In this document: piece after piece, positions 17,504-27,040 of the stretch
Position numbering within the stretch: position 1 is the first letter of the stretch
Layout: each line of letters begins with the position of its first letter
Origin: Lentisphaeria bacterium
Lineage (GTDB): Bacteria > Verrucomicrobiota > Lentisphaeria > Victivallales > Victivallaceae
Assembly (NCBI GenBank): GCA_017456285.1
Contig: JAFTJQ010000036.1
Coordinates: 1-39,665 of the forward strand
Length of the DNA stretch: 39,665 nt
Direction: 5' to 3'
Notes under the pieces: generated by a model
What the model was told of the DNA's origin: nothing
Seen by the model: the letters and a program-made list of their open reading frames with translations, nothing else
Database searches by the model: none
Translations under genes and position numbers: made by a program

Positions 17504-20434
17504 ATGAAAAATTTTAGAAAATCAGTTTTCACAGTCGCATTTATTATGATTTTGGGAGCAGTTTCTGCTTTTGAATGGAAGTTCAATGACGGCGGTAATT
17601 ATAAGCGGGTGAAGGAAAATACCAATCCTGCAATGAATGGACAAATTTATCAAAGTGAGTTTTCTCAATGGGCGAGAGAGGATGATCGTGGTTGGTTTCT
17701 GACTATGCAGAATGGCGGTAGAGTCGTAGTTGCCGATACTCCTGAATTGGCATTTAATGACGGATTTTATCTGTCTTGCCGTTTTATGGTTGACCTATCC
17801 AAGATTAATAAATCACAATTTGCGAATTTGGTAACTAAAGGCGACAACTTTGATCAAGGTTATTCCGTAATGGTTTACCGTGACGGAAGAGTGCTTATCT
17901 ATTTGAAGGGCATAACCCCGGCGTATGCACTCAGAAGCAAAATCAAAATTAATTCAATGCGTGAATACAAACTTGAAATTTTTGCCGGCAATGGAGAAGT
18001 TATCACTTATTTGGACGGCGAAGAAGTTGACCGTTACAAGTACACCGGAAATTTTGACTTCAATAACGGCAAGCCTTTGCGAATCGGACAAATGGGCGGA
18101 TATGCTTTTACCGGAGCGTTTTACAACTTGATTCTTGAGCCGTACAAAGCTCCCGCAAAAGTCGAAACTGTAAAAAAAAAGTCTCGAGTAATCCCTGATA
18201 ACCCGGAAGGTACTGTTTGGGTAAACGATTTTACCAAATTTAATGAACAGCAAAAAATCCAAATCGTTACCGGACCCGGCACTGAAAAAAAGTGGAGTAT
18301 CCGCAATAAAAATTTTTTCTTGAAAGATGGAAAAACTGTCTTGCACCCGCCGAGAGATATTAATATCGGGTCAATTTCATATAATCCCAACTTAAAGGGT
18401 AATTATGATATTTACATGGGAATGAGAATTTCCGGTGAATATGGGTCTGTCAAATTCAGTTTGAGTGATAATCAAAATATTGCAATCGTCAGAACTTTGA
18501 AAGCCGATGGGCAGAATCACTTTAACCATGAAATTCCGCTTTTCAAAAATGTCAAAATGGATGATGTCACATTGACTTTGACGCCGACGGGCGAAAATGC
18601 TTACATCGGATACATCAAATTTGTTCCTGCGTCAACTCGCAAAATCGAACCGCAAGCAGAGGAAAAAGTACAAATTTTTAAGGGCAACGATATTGAAAAA
18701 TTTGATTCAATCAAAGATGCGGAAATTGCCAAGCAAATTAAAAGCGGATACTTTTCTGAACGTCATTATGTTGACAAAACTCCAATGCCGAAAATTTCTG
18801 CTGCTTCAGAGCAAAGAGGTTTCGTCGTTGCTGAAAATAATTACATGGATTTAATTTTTGATAACTCCATTCCCAAAGTTGATAATCCCGAACTTACTTT
18901 AAGTGCTAAAACCGCCAAAGGTGAATTTGAAAATATCGCATTCAGCATTTTTGCACTTAAGGATTTGAAAAACATCTCGATTGAATGGAAAAAAAGTTTC
19001 CCGAAATCTATTCAAGCAGAACTTTTTGCCGTTAAAGCAACTCCGAAAAGAGTGAGTAACTATTATGGTCCGGGGGAGTTCATCAATGCTCCGCAATATT
19101 TGGAACAATTCAGCGATGTTGAATTAAAGAAAAATACTAATTTGCCGCTTCAAATTGTCTGTCAAGCCCCTGAAAATATCCCTGCAGGTACTTACAGTGC
19201 GGAATTATTGATCAAAGCAGATAATTCCGAGATGCTTTTGCCCGTGTCATTGACTGTTAGAAATTTCTCACTTGCTCAAGCAAAAGGGTATGATTTAAGT
19301 TTTTGGATTGGCTTTGACGGCAAAAGTGATGCAGAAATTGAAGCTGAAATTAAAAGTTTAGCTGACCATAATTTTACTTCATTGGTGGTAATGAACTCAA
19401 TTAATTTCAAAAATGATGCGGCAGGGAATAAGGTTATTGATTTCGAGAAATCTCCGTTAATTACGGCGGTTAAATATATGAAAAAATATAATCTTCACGG
19501 TCGATTGCATATCGGGACAACTGAAATTCACCTTGCTGACCCTGACCGCTACAAAGAACTCATGCAGTCGCTTGAGGATTACGCAAATAAGCACGAGTGG
19601 CCTGCTCGGGTCTATACTTGCTTTGATGAAGTAAGTTCTCACCCGGAAACATTTCCTCAACTTACTAAAAGATTGCAGGATTTGAAAGATATGAATTTAA
19701 CCACCCATGTCGATCATATTTATTACAAAACTACCCGACCGATTCAAAAAGAGATTGATGCAATGAGTCATTTAGTGGATGTTTTTATTCTCCGCTACAA
19801 TACCAGAGGAATTTTCTATGCTGACAAATGGGATGAAATTGAGCAGAAAATTACCGAAAACGGCAAAGAACTTATTGCTTATAATTCAAATAACGGCTTA
19901 ACTTTTACCCAGCCTGCGATGATGCGTTTTGCTAATGGTTGGTTTTTCCGCAGTTTCGGAAAAAATACCAGAGGTCAATTCACTTGGGCGTGGAATTGGT
20001 ATTCAGGGAATCCCTACACCGATTTGGACGGGAGCGTCGATTGGGTCTATATTTTCCCCGCCAGAGGCAATAAAAAGGGCGGAGTTGCCCTCAATTACGA
20101 ACTTATGCGAGAGGGTATTGATGATTTGCGTTACATCATTACTTTGGAGAATTTAATTGCTGAAGCGAGAGCGAAAAATTTGACCGCTCAAGCAGATGAA
20201 GCTCAAAAACTTCTTGACGATATTGCAGGAAGTTTCGATAAAAAAACTTTTGAGGCAAAATCAGTTTTCATTGACTCCAAATTTGAGGAGTACGGAACTA
20301 ATGCAAAAGGGCAATTGTACGCTTCAGGAGAGTTTAACTTGCCGAATGGTTGGAAAAATTCCGATTACGGTAAAGCAAGAGAAAAAGTAGCAAATATGAT
20401 TGAAAAACTTATAAAAATTGTCGGGAGCAGATAA
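17504..20434 (+). CDS. Secreted GH123-like (DUF4091) glycoside hydrolase with LamG-like domain
   Basis: 976 residues. A signal peptide of ~22 residues ends at VSA. Residues ~85-212 form a LamG/concanavalin-like fold (GFYLSCRFMV ... GAFYNLILEP). The C-terminal ~400 residues match the DUF4091/GH123 barrel style: a CFDEVSSHPETFPQL segment with an Asp708-Glu709 pair, where GH123 beta-N-acetylgalactosaminidases keep their substrate-assisting Asp and acid Glu, then FTWAWNWYSGNPYTDLDGS and REGIDDLRYI near the end. The predicted role is removal of GalNAc-type sugars from host glycans outside the cytoplasm; the specificity is inference. AAGGAG 6 bases upstream favours the ATG at 17504 over the one at 17498. 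The stop overlaps the next start (TAATG). Confidence 0.82.
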   Translation: MKNFRKSVFTVAFIMILGAVSAFEWKFNDGGNYKRVKENTNPAMNGQIYQSEFSQWAREDDRGWFLTMQNGGRVVVADTPELAFNDGFYLSCRFMVDLSKINKSQFANLVTKGDNFDQGYSVMVYRDGRVLIYLKGITPAYALRSKIKINSMREYKLEIFAGNGEVITYLDGEEVDRYKYTGNFDFNNGKPLRIGQMGGYAFTGAFYNLILEPYKAPAKVETVKKKSRVIPDNPEGTVWVNDFTKFNEQQKIQIVTGPGTEKKWSIRNKNFFLKDGKTVLHPPRDINIGSISYNPNLKGNYDIYMGMRISGEYGSVKFSLSDNQNIAIVRTLKADGQNHFNHEIPLFKNVKMDDVTLTLTPTGENAYIGYIKFVPASTRKIEPQAEEKVQIFKGNDIEKFDSIKDAEIAKQIKSGYFSERHYVDKTPMPKISAASEQRGFVVAENNYMDLIFDNSIPKVDNPELTLSAKTAKGEFENIAFSIFALKDLKNISIEWKKSFPKSIQAELFAVKATPKRVSNYYGPGEFINAPQYLEQFSDVELKKNTNLPLQIVCQAPENIPAGTYSAELLIKADNSEMLLPVSLTVRNFSLAQAKGYDLSFWIGFDGKSDAEIEAEIKSLADHNFTSLVVMNSINFKNDAAGNKVIDFEKSPLITAVKYMKKYNLHGRLHIGTTEIHLADPDRYKELMQSLEDYANKHEWPARVYTCFDEVSSHPETFPQLTKRLQDLKDMNLTTHVDHIYYKTTRPIQKEIDAMSHLVDVFILRYNTRGIFYADKWDEIEQKITENGKELIAYNSNNGLTFTQPAMMRFANGWFFRSFGKNTRGQFTWAWNWYSGNPYTDLDGSVDWVYIFPARGNKKGGVALNYELMREGIDDLRYIITLENLIAEARAKNLTAQADEAQKLLDDIAGSFDKKTFEAKSVFIDSKFEEYGTNAKGQLYASGEFNLPNGWKNSDYGKAREKVANMIEKLIKIVGSR

Positions 20435-21507
20435 TGACAAAGGCAAATATCATATTCTCTGGTTTAATTAATAGCGATAATTCATACCACGGCTGGCCTA
20501 CTTTAATTAAAGGCAATGGTGAAAATGAATTGATTGCCGTCTGTTCAGGGGGGCGGGAGGCGCATATTTGCCCTTTCGGCAGAGTCTATATGTATCGCTC
20601 TATTGACGGCGGCAAAAACTGGAGTATGACAGCAAAACTCTCCGATGGACCACTGGATGACCGCGATGCAGGGCTCTGCAAAACTGCTGACGGAAGATTA
20701 TTAATGAACTATTTTACCAATATTCTGGCGTTATCCTGCAATTTGGATAAGCGTCCGGAGTCTTGGCGAGATAAATTAAAAGAGATTACGCTTGAAACTT
20801 TGTCTCGAGAACATGGGTTTTGGATGCGTTATTCTGATGACAATGGAGTTACTTGGAGCGAAAAGTATTCTATTGCTGCCAATAATCCCCATGGGGCTTC
20901 ACTTTTAAGCGATGGTTCGCTTATTTTGGTCGGGCGGCAGCAATCAAATTCTTTTGCTTACATGTATGAAGGGTCTCGACTCGGAGACAAGATTGTGGCC
21001 ATTAAATCATTTGATAACGGGAAAACATGGGAAATTATCTCTGAATTGCCGATTGCCGAGGGGCATTCAGTAAGCAAATGTTTTGAACCATACGCAATTG
21101 AGGCGGCAGATGGCAGAATTATTGCAGTGATCAGGGATCAAAATGATTTCAGTAATATTCGCACCTATCAAACGATTTCAAGCGACGGAGGGCGAACTTG
21201 GAGTTGTCCGAAAGTGGTTTCAGAGGGAGGGTATCCGGCTCATTTGCTGAAATTAAAAAACGGTAAATTGCTTATGAGCTACGGTTATCGCAATGCTCCT
21301 TATGGAATCAGGTGCAGAATTTCTGAAAATTCAGGGGATTCATGGGGAGAAGAAATTGTTCTTTATGATAAAGGAGTAAGTAATGATTTGGGGTATCCGA
21401 CAACTGCGGAATTGGATGACGGTAAATTTATTACGATGTATTACGAAGCAAGTTCGCATTCGCAGTCAGATATAAAATATTGTATCTGGGAACTTGCGGA
21501 TGCTTAA
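20434..21507 (+). CDS. BNR/Asp-box sialidase-like beta-propeller protein
   Basis: 357 residues with at least five Asp boxes of the S-x-D-x-G-x-x-W type: SIDGGKNWS, SDDNGVTWS, SFDNGKTWE, SSDGGRTWS and the variant SENSGDSWG. These mark the six-bladed sialidase fold. The N-terminal motif is YHGWPTL rather than the F/Y-R-I-P of classical GH33 sialidases, so one Arg of the arginine triad is not evident; a DDRDAG motif follows near residue 68. There is no signal peptide, so it should act in the cytoplasm unless exported another way. It is translationally coupled to the GH123-like gene. It may be an exo-sialidase-like hydrolase of different specificity. Fold assignment is strong, activity is unsure. 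Confidence 0.82.
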   Translation: MTKANIIFSGLINSDNSYHGWPTLIKGNGENELIAVCSGGREAHICPFGRVYMYRSIDGGKNWSMTAKLSDGPLDDRDAGLCKTADGRLLMNYFTNILALSCNLDKRPESWRDKLKEITLETLSREHGFWMRYSDDNGVTWSEKYSIAANNPHGASLLSDGSLILVGRQQSNSFAYMYEGSRLGDKIVAIKSFDNGKTWEIISELPIAEGHSVSKCFEPYAIEAADGRIIAVIRDQNDFSNIRTYQTISSDGGRTWSCPKVVSEGGYPAHLLKLKNGKLLMSYGYRNAPYGIRCRISENSGDSWGEEIVLYDKGVSNDLGYPTTAELDDGKFITMYYEASSHSQSDIKYCIWELADA

Positions 21508-21567
21508 GTGAATTTAGCAGTGCATTCGGTACTGTTAAAGAGGAGAAGTTAAAAAAAAACTTTTCCG

Positions 21568-21598
21568 CTTGCAATCAGGACGGTATTCCGTTTGCAAG
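21568..21598 (+). promoter_or_regulatory. Stem-loop in the BNR-to-prepilin gap
   Basis: CTTGCAA pairs with TTGCAAG and, inside it, ACGG pairs with CCGT around a TATT loop. There is no T tract, so it is more likely an RNA processing or stability element than a terminator. It lies 36 bases before the pseudopilin start. Confidence 0.4.
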
Positions 21599-21634
21599 TT
21601 GTATAAAATGTCTAAACAATAAAGGAGACAAAAA

Positions 21635-22288
21635 ATGAAAAAAATTATGAATTTCACCCTTATTGAGTTGTTGGTAGTAATCGCTATTATCGCAATTTTG
21701 GCAGGCATGCTGCTCCCCGCACTCAACAAGGCCCGTGAAAAGGCTCGTGCAATCACTTGCACAAACAACTTGAAACAGATCGGTACTTATGTCATGTTCT
21801 ATACCCAGGACAACAATGACTATCTGCCAATGGTTCAAATGCCGTGGAAAGATCCTGCCAAATGGTGTACCAGCGTGGTTTTTCCGGTCGGAGAGTATCA
21901 TATTCTGTCATGCCCGACCCAGGAAGGAGTTTTCAAAGGAGTTGAAAATTACGGTAAATACTGGGATCTTTCTGACAATTCACAGTATGGTGTAATTTGT
22001 TACATTCCGAATGGTTTGGTTTTCGGATATTTGAAAGAAGCAGGCAAAAATAACTTCGTTTCTTTAGGTCAAATTAAAAACGCTTCAGGGATTACTATGA
22101 TTGCAGATAAGCACAAAAATTCAGCGGCTAATACAGGTCATAGTTTTACTACTGAAGCTCAAGCCGGCCCCACCGACACCAGCCGTGTCGCTTATCCGCA
22201 CAATGACTTCACCAATATTTTGTGGGTTGACGGTCATGTGGAAAGCAGAAAAGAAATTGAAATTGAAGACATCAATCCTGCGTTGTAA
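21635..22288 (+). CDS. Type II secretion-style pseudopilin with H-x9-DG motif
   Basis: 217 residues. The N-terminus [20 protein letters not shown] is the prepilin methylation/transmembrane helix with Glu5 of the mature form, then [12 protein letters not shown] and the CTNNLKQIG segment seen in DUF1559-type proteins. Near the C-terminus [12 protein letters not shown] is an exact H-x9-DG motif. This class is massively expanded in Lentisphaerota and Planctomycetota. The residue before the Phe is Asn (MN-FTLIE), not the Gly that classical prepilin peptidases need. AAAGGAG supports the ATG at 21635. Its location among glycoside hydrolases suggests a role in envelope handling of glycans or enzymes; the actual function is unknown. 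Confidence 0.93.
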   Translation: MKKIMNFTLIELLVVIAIIAILAGMLLPALNKAREKARAITCTNNLKQIGTYVMFYTQDNNDYLPMVQMPWKDPAKWCTSVVFPVGEYHILSCPTQEGVFKGVENYGKYWDLSDNSQYGVICYIPNGLVFGYLKEAGKNNFVSLGQIKNASGITMIADKHKNSAANTGHSFTTEAQAGPTDTSRVAYPHNDFTNILWVDGHVESRKEIEIEDINPAL

Positions 22289-22289
22289 A

Positions 22290-24215
22290 ATGTCTGATAT
22301 TTCTTTTCGCAAAGCCAAAGCAATATGGTATGAAAATTGTGATAAAAAGCAAAATTCCGCCATATTGCTTTTTGCTGAACTGCCGTCAGGGAGTTTTAGT
22401 TTCCAAGTGGCGGCAAGTTCATTGTATCGATTGAAAATCAATCAAGAAGTTATCCAATACGGCCCTGCCAGAGCGGCGAATAATTATGCCAGAATTGATT
22501 GCGTTCAAGTTGATTTAGAAAAATCAAAAAATTTAATTGAATTTGAAATAGTTTATTACAATTGTGATAGTTTCTATACCAATTCAAATCCCCCTTTTGC
22601 CGCAATTGAAATTTCCGATCAGTCAGGAATGGTAATTAAATATACTGACGCAAATAACAAACACTTTTATGCGATAAAACATCCTTATCGCAGTTTTTCT
22701 GAATTTAAGCACTCTGGGGCAAGACACTATATTGAAACTTACGATTTTTCTCAAAATCTTGCATCTGCTTTAACTCTGAAAAATATTGAGGATGATTTTA
22801 CTTTTTTAGCGAGGAAATCACCTTTGCCTGATCTCTCTCAAATGTATCATGCAGAATTTTTTTCTACTAAAATTTATGTAGAACTTCCTCTGCCTGAAAT
22901 GCCGAAAAACGATTTTGTTAAATATTACTGGCATGGGCGAAACGAAGAACTGCAACAATTTATTTTTCATGGCAACCACACAGGTTTTTTAGGTTTCTCT
23001 ATTACTGCGGAAATGGATTGTACATGCAGAATTGTTTATGATGAAATTATTATCAAAGAACAAATTCCTTCTTTTCGCTCATGGTGGGCAAATAACATTA
23101 TTGAATTGAAACTTAAAGGTGGGGAAACTATTAATTTTGAAACTTTTGAAGTCTATACCATGCAGACTTTTGCTGTAATTGCCCCCGCAGGAGCAGTGAA
23201 AATTAAAGATGGATATTTAAGAGAATACGCTTTTGATAAAAAATTAATAAAAGCTCCCCCATTTGATAATATTGTTTATCAGGCAGCCGTTGAAACTTTC
23301 CGACAAAATACACTTGATGTTTTCATGGATTGTCCTGATAGAGAACGTGGCGGCTGGCTTTGTGATAGCTTTTTCATGGCGAGGGCAAACTTTTTTTTGA
23401 CAGGGAATTTAGGGATAGAGGAGGATTTCATTGAAAACTTTTTAATTGCTGAAAAATTTCCAGATTTACCCAATGGCATGCTGCCAATGGTTTACCCGTC
23501 AAATACAGATATTTTTATTCCTCAATGGCCGATGTGGTTGATTTTACAAATTGATGAATATCGCAATAAGCGTCATGGCAAAAGAGAGTTTGAACTTGAA
23601 TTTGCGGAGAAAATTAAACAATTTATTGCTTTTTTTGCTCCGTATATAAATCAATATGGCCTTTTGGAGAATCTGCCCGGCTGGAATTTTATAGAATGGT
23701 CAGAGGCTAATAATTATACCCACGGAGTAAATATACCTACTAATTTTCTTTTTGCAAAAACATTAGAAATCGTTTCCGTATGGTATAATAATTGCGAATA
23801 TTTGGAGCAGGCGAAAAGGATTAAAAATTTTATAACTTCACATGCCTTTGACGGCGAAAAATTTTTTGATAATCTACATGATAAAACCTTTAGCGAAACG
23901 GGGCAATATTATGCTCTATTCCTCGGAAGTAATCTCAATAGAGAACATGAGTTAAAATTGGCAAATTCACTTTTTGGGCGAACTCATATTGCTTGCAAAC
24001 AAACACCATCAGCGATGTTTATCGGAATGTTATTAAGATTGGAACTTTTGGCACAATATCATTATTATTCACAACTGCGAGATGAAATCAGTTATGACTA
24101 TGCCTTTATGGCAGAACAAACTGCGACTTTGTGGGAGAAAACTATTGTTGATTCAAGCTGTTGTCACGGATTCACTGCTGAAATCGCCAGACTTTATGCC
24201 GAGGCACAGAGATAG
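22290..24215 (+). CDS. GH78-like (alpha-L-rhamnosidase family) hydrolase
   Basis: I start this gene at the ATG at 22290, one base after the pseudopilin stop; the frame is open further upstream but overlaps the pseudopilin gene. 641 residues. An N-terminal beta-rich part is followed by an (alpha/alpha)6 barrel containing MDCPDRERGGW at residues 346-356, the counterpart of the GH78 DCPxRxERxGW motif with the acid at Glu352, and GWNFIEWSE with Glu469 as a candidate base. No signal peptide is present. It probably releases rhamnose or a related sugar in the cytoplasm; some GH78-like proteins act on other linkages. There is no clear ribosome site, so translation is likely coupled. The stop is 2 bases from the stop of the converging transporter gene. 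Confidence 0.78.
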   Translation: MSDISFRKAKAIWYENCDKKQNSAILLFAELPSGSFSFQVAASSLYRLKINQEVIQYGPARAANNYARIDCVQVDLEKSKNLIEFEIVYYNCDSFYTNSNPPFAAIEISDQSGMVIKYTDANNKHFYAIKHPYRSFSEFKHSGARHYIETYDFSQNLASALTLKNIEDDFTFLARKSPLPDLSQMYHAEFFSTKIYVELPLPEMPKNDFVKYYWHGRNEELQQFIFHGNHTGFLGFSITAEMDCTCRIVYDEIIIKEQIPSFRSWWANNIIELKLKGGETINFETFEVYTMQTFAVIAPAGAVKIKDGYLREYAFDKKLIKAPPFDNIVYQAAVETFRQNTLDVFMDCPDRERGGWLCDSFFMARANFFLTGNLGIEEDFIENFLIAEKFPDLPNGMLPMVYPSNTDIFIPQWPMWLILQIDEYRNKRHGKREFELEFAEKIKQFIAFFAPYINQYGLLENLPGWNFIEWSEANNYTHGVNIPTNFLFAKTLEIVSVWYNNCEYLEQAKRIKNFITSHAFDGEKFFDNLHDKTFSETGQYYALFLGSNLNREHELKLANSLFGRTHIACKQTPSAMFIGMLLRLELLAQYHYYSQLRDEISYDYAFMAEQTATLWEKTIVDSSCCHGFTAEIARLYAEAQR

Positions 24216-24217
24216 TT

Positions 24218-25585
24218 TTAATGAATTACAGGTGATTGATAATTTGCTTTGCCACCATATTTTTTCCACTCTTTATAGACAATTATGAGGGAGAAAGTTG
24301 CAAGCAAGGTTATTGTAAAATCCCAGATAAACATAACTCTGTATCCATACAAATCGGTAAAATATCCACCCAGCATGGCTCCGAAAAATACTGCCGCCGA
24401 GTTTACCATGGAGTTCGCACTGCTGAATTGACCGTACTTATCCTGCGGTAAAAGGCTGATTAGAAGCGGCACACATGCTAAATTCTGCATGCCGTAAACA
24501 ATTTGAGTTGCCACTCCGATTATGGCGAAACTTTTGGGCGTATTGATGAAAAAATATCCGACCGCACTTGCCATAATTACCAGCACTCCGCCTAAAAAAT
24601 AGATTAACATCGGATGGGTTTTATCCATTAATTTTCCGAGAAAAAATACTGCAATCATTGCACAAATTGCTCCGATTCCCATGACTTTGCCGTAAAAATC
24701 ACTGCTCATGCCGATGTCTTTGGTGGCAAAAAGCACATTGTACATCAGTCGGCAAATAGTTGAAGCATTATTCAATCCGGTACAGATAAAGAGAAATATA
24801 AAAATTTTGTGCTGAAAACATTGACGGAAGAACATCGTCAAATATTCATAAGTTTTAACCGCGGTATTTTTGCTTTTATCAATTTTATCGGTAATCGGAG
24901 GATATTCACCCTCTTTAACAAAAATGAAGAGCAGTAAATAGGCAATTAAATACAGCACGCCAAAAACAATAAAAGTTATTTTTACATGCTCCACTGCAAA
25001 TTTGAAGATGAAAAAGTTAAATAAAAAGTTGCAAGCCGATCCCAAAATGGTCGAAATAGACATATATCTGCCGATACACTCTTTGGGAATAACATCGGCA
25101 ATTAAATAGTAAACTACAGAACCGGGGAATAGATACAAAAGTTGAAAAAAGAGAATCAGAGAAGCCATTACAATCAATGGCATGTTATAGGAGGCAAGTG
25201 ACGGAATTATTTTGGCAATAGCATTCCCGATTTCAGAAGCGTAAGCAATTAATACGCAAGTGATTGTGATTAATGGTGCAGTGATAATCAAGTATGGCAT
25301 TCTTCGCCCGAAACGACTTCGGGTTTTGTCACTCATCGTACTGATTATCGGGCAAACAATTAAATTAACCAATTGCGGAATAGTACCGATTACCAGTGCA
25401 ATTTGTTTGGCATTCGCCCCTACTCTATCGAGCAGGATTGGCTTGATATTACCTGCCAGACAATAAACAACTAAAGCAAGCATCTGTACCGCCATAAGCA
25501 TCATAAATGATACAATTATTAACTGCTTGAGATTATATTTTAAATTATTTATTTGATAAATTTGATTGTTTTTAAGAAAATTCAT
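24218..25585 (-). CDS. MFS sugar transporter (GPH-like cation symporter)
   Basis: 455 residues with about 12 hydrophobic segments. The loop between helices 2 and 3 carries SDKTRSRFGRRMPYL (residues 85-99), the GPH/sucrose-transporter form of the MFS A motif. It should import a sugar or oligosaccharide set free by the exported hydrolases, using a cation gradient. Its start (ATG at 25585 with AAAGGA upstream) faces the AraC-type gene in a divergent arrangement, and its end meets the GH78-like gene tail to tail. Confidence 0.88.
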   Translation of the reverse strand: MNFLKNNQIYQINNLKYNLKQLIIVSFMMLMAVQMLALVVYCLAGNIKPILLDRVGANAKQIALVIGTIPQLVNLIVCPIISTMSDKTRSRFGRRMPYLIITAPLITITCVLIAYASEIGNAIAKIIPSLASYNMPLIVMASLILFFQLLYLFPGSVVYYLIADVIPKECIGRYMSISTILGSACNFLFNFFIFKFAVEHVKITFIVFGVLYLIAYLLLFIFVKEGEYPPITDKIDKSKNTAVKTYEYLTMFFRQCFQHKIFIFLFICTGLNNASTICRLMYNVLFATKDIGMSSDFYGKVMGIGAICAMIAVFFLGKLMDKTHPMLIYFLGGVLVIMASAVGYFFINTPKSFAIIGVATQIVYGMQNLACVPLLISLLPQDKYGQFSSANSMVNSAAVFFGAMLGGYFTDLYGYRVMFIWDFTITLLATFSLIIVYKEWKKYGGKANYQSPVIH

Positions 25586-25646
25586 TTTATTTTTTCCTTT
25601 TTTTTAATTTTGTTTTTGAAAAAATATAAACTTTGATTATATTAAT

Positions 25647-25675
25647 ACTATAGCACAAAATTTCAATTCTGTCTA
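25647..25675 (-). promoter_or_regulatory. Promoter of the MFS transporter gene
   Basis: On the minus strand, TAGACA, a 17-base spacer ending in TGC, and TATAGT, about 62 bases before the ATG. It lies in the 143-base divergent region shared with the AraC-type regulator, so control by that regulator is likely (inference). Confidence 0.55.
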
Positions 25676-25728
25676 TGGGTGAAAAATGATATAAATAATA
25701 TAATTATGAACAAAAAAAGTTTTGGATT

Positions 25729-26586
25729 ATGGCGTATTCACAGGAATCTATAATTGCAGTTTTGGAGAAAATTCTTGAGAGGAATTATTTTGCCGGAGTT
25801 GAAGTTGCCGACAGCTTCCTCGGAGATGATAAAATGCCGGGGTATGCACTCTCTTTTAATCGCATAACCTATGTGGCAAACGGGACTTTGCAGTTAGATG
25901 TCGGGAGCGGTCGTGATTATACGGCAAAAGAATTTAATGCAGGACAAACTCTGGCTATGAAACCTTTTGTGAAAACTAACGGTCGCTGGGACAAACCATA
26001 CGAAACTATTGCAATTGTCAGCCACTCCAATTACTTGCGTATTACCCATGCTAATCATAAGGAAATCGGTACACCCCATTATATTCCTGATAGTTACTAT
26101 CACTTGCAGGATTCATTGCGAAAAAATACTGTTGACACGGTTAATTTAATTTGTAATTTGCAAGTTGATGAGGCAGCAAGTCGAGTCGGGTCGGAACTTA
26201 TGCACGTTCTTTTTGCTATGCTTCTCCGAGATATAAAAAATTCCAAGTACTCAGAATATGGCAAGGCGAATGCTTTGTGGCACAAAATAATTGATCTATT
26301 GGCACAATTGCCTTTTGAAGACCAAAATCGTCCTGCGGTGGCGGCTTATTTCAAGGTTACAGAGAGTTATGTTTCTCGAATTTTTCAGCAATTTTCGAAT
26401 ATGACCTTTACAGAATACGTCAGATCCGAGCGGTTAAAAAAGGCAGTTCAGATGCTTAATGAAACTGATTTAACTATTGATGAAATAGCATGGCATTGCG
26501 GATTCCAGTCAAGTTCATATTTTATAAAACTCTTTAGAAAAACTTATCACACTTCACCGGGATTCTATCGTCGTTTGAAAAAATAA
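25729..26586 (+). CDS. AraC-family transcriptional regulator
   Basis: 285 residues. The N-terminal ~150 residues look like a cupin-type sensing domain. The C-terminal ~100 residues are a double helix-turn-helix: VAAYFKVTESYVSRIFQQF and the second motif with DLTIDEIAWHCGFQSSSYFIKLFRKTYHTSPGFYRR, the AraC signature. It is divergent from the transporter and central to the glycan locus, so it most likely activates these genes in response to a released sugar. No good ribosome site precedes the ATG at 25729 (only a weak TTGGA). Confidence 0.92.
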   Translation: MAYSQESIIAVLEKILERNYFAGVEVADSFLGDDKMPGYALSFNRITYVANGTLQLDVGSGRDYTAKEFNAGQTLAMKPFVKTNGRWDKPYETIAIVSHSNYLRITHANHKEIGTPHYIPDSYYHLQDSLRKNTVDTVNLICNLQVDEAASRVGSELMHVLFAMLLRDIKNSKYSEYGKANALWHKIIDLLAQLPFEDQNRPAVAAYFKVTESYVSRIFQQFSNMTFTEYVRSERLKKAVQMLNETDLTIDEIAWHCGFQSSSYFIKLFRKTYHTSPGFYRRLKK

Positions 26587-26659
26587 TTTAATCAAATATT
26601 TTCTGAATATTTTTTACTTCGTTCTGCATAACGTTGAAAGAGTTTTGCAACGGCGGCAG

Positions 26660-27026
26660 AGCGATTCCAAACTCGTCATTCAGAGCGAAGCGAAGAATCC
26701 AGAAAAAACAATCATGCTGATTATGGGGACATTCGTACTTTTGTCCTGTCAACGTTTTTTTTGAAAGCAGGTGTCGAGAGGCGAAAACTTTTTAACTTTT
26801 ATGCAATTATTTGCAGGAAGTTGAAAAAGTTGTTGCCTTCGTCCATGAATATGGATAAAAATTTTGAGATGTGAAAATTTGAAAAATTTTCGCATCTCTT
26901 TTGGTCAAGGTCGCTGACCTTGCGTAGGGGTGTGGGGACGGCGTTAGTCCCCACAAAAAAACAAAACTTCGACCAACGAAGTCACGACCTTTCAACGGAC
27001 ACACCATGCCTCCATGCGTCCATGCC
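26660..27026 (+). repeat. Intergenic modular repeat, copy R3
   Basis: It fills most of the 454-base gap between the AraC-type gene and the metallophosphoesterase gene. From left to right: AACTCGTCATTCAGAGCGAAG (26668-26704), GTCCTGTCAACG, GAAAGCAGGTGTCGAGAGGCG, the ~80-base AACTTTTTAACTTTT block missing from R2, then the same three-hairpin module as R2 (GAGATG near-palindrome, CAAGGTC-GCT-GACCTTG, GTGGGGAC-(7)-GTCCCCAC) and a CATGCCTCCATGCGTCCATGCC tail of small direct repeats. Confidence 0.88.
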
Positions 27027-27040
27027 TCAAATGATAATTT

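Noticed and set aside
22101-22289. Upstream extension of the GH78-like frame
   Set aside because: It overlaps the 3' part of the pseudopilin gene in another frame; the ATG at 22290 gives a sensible N-terminus.
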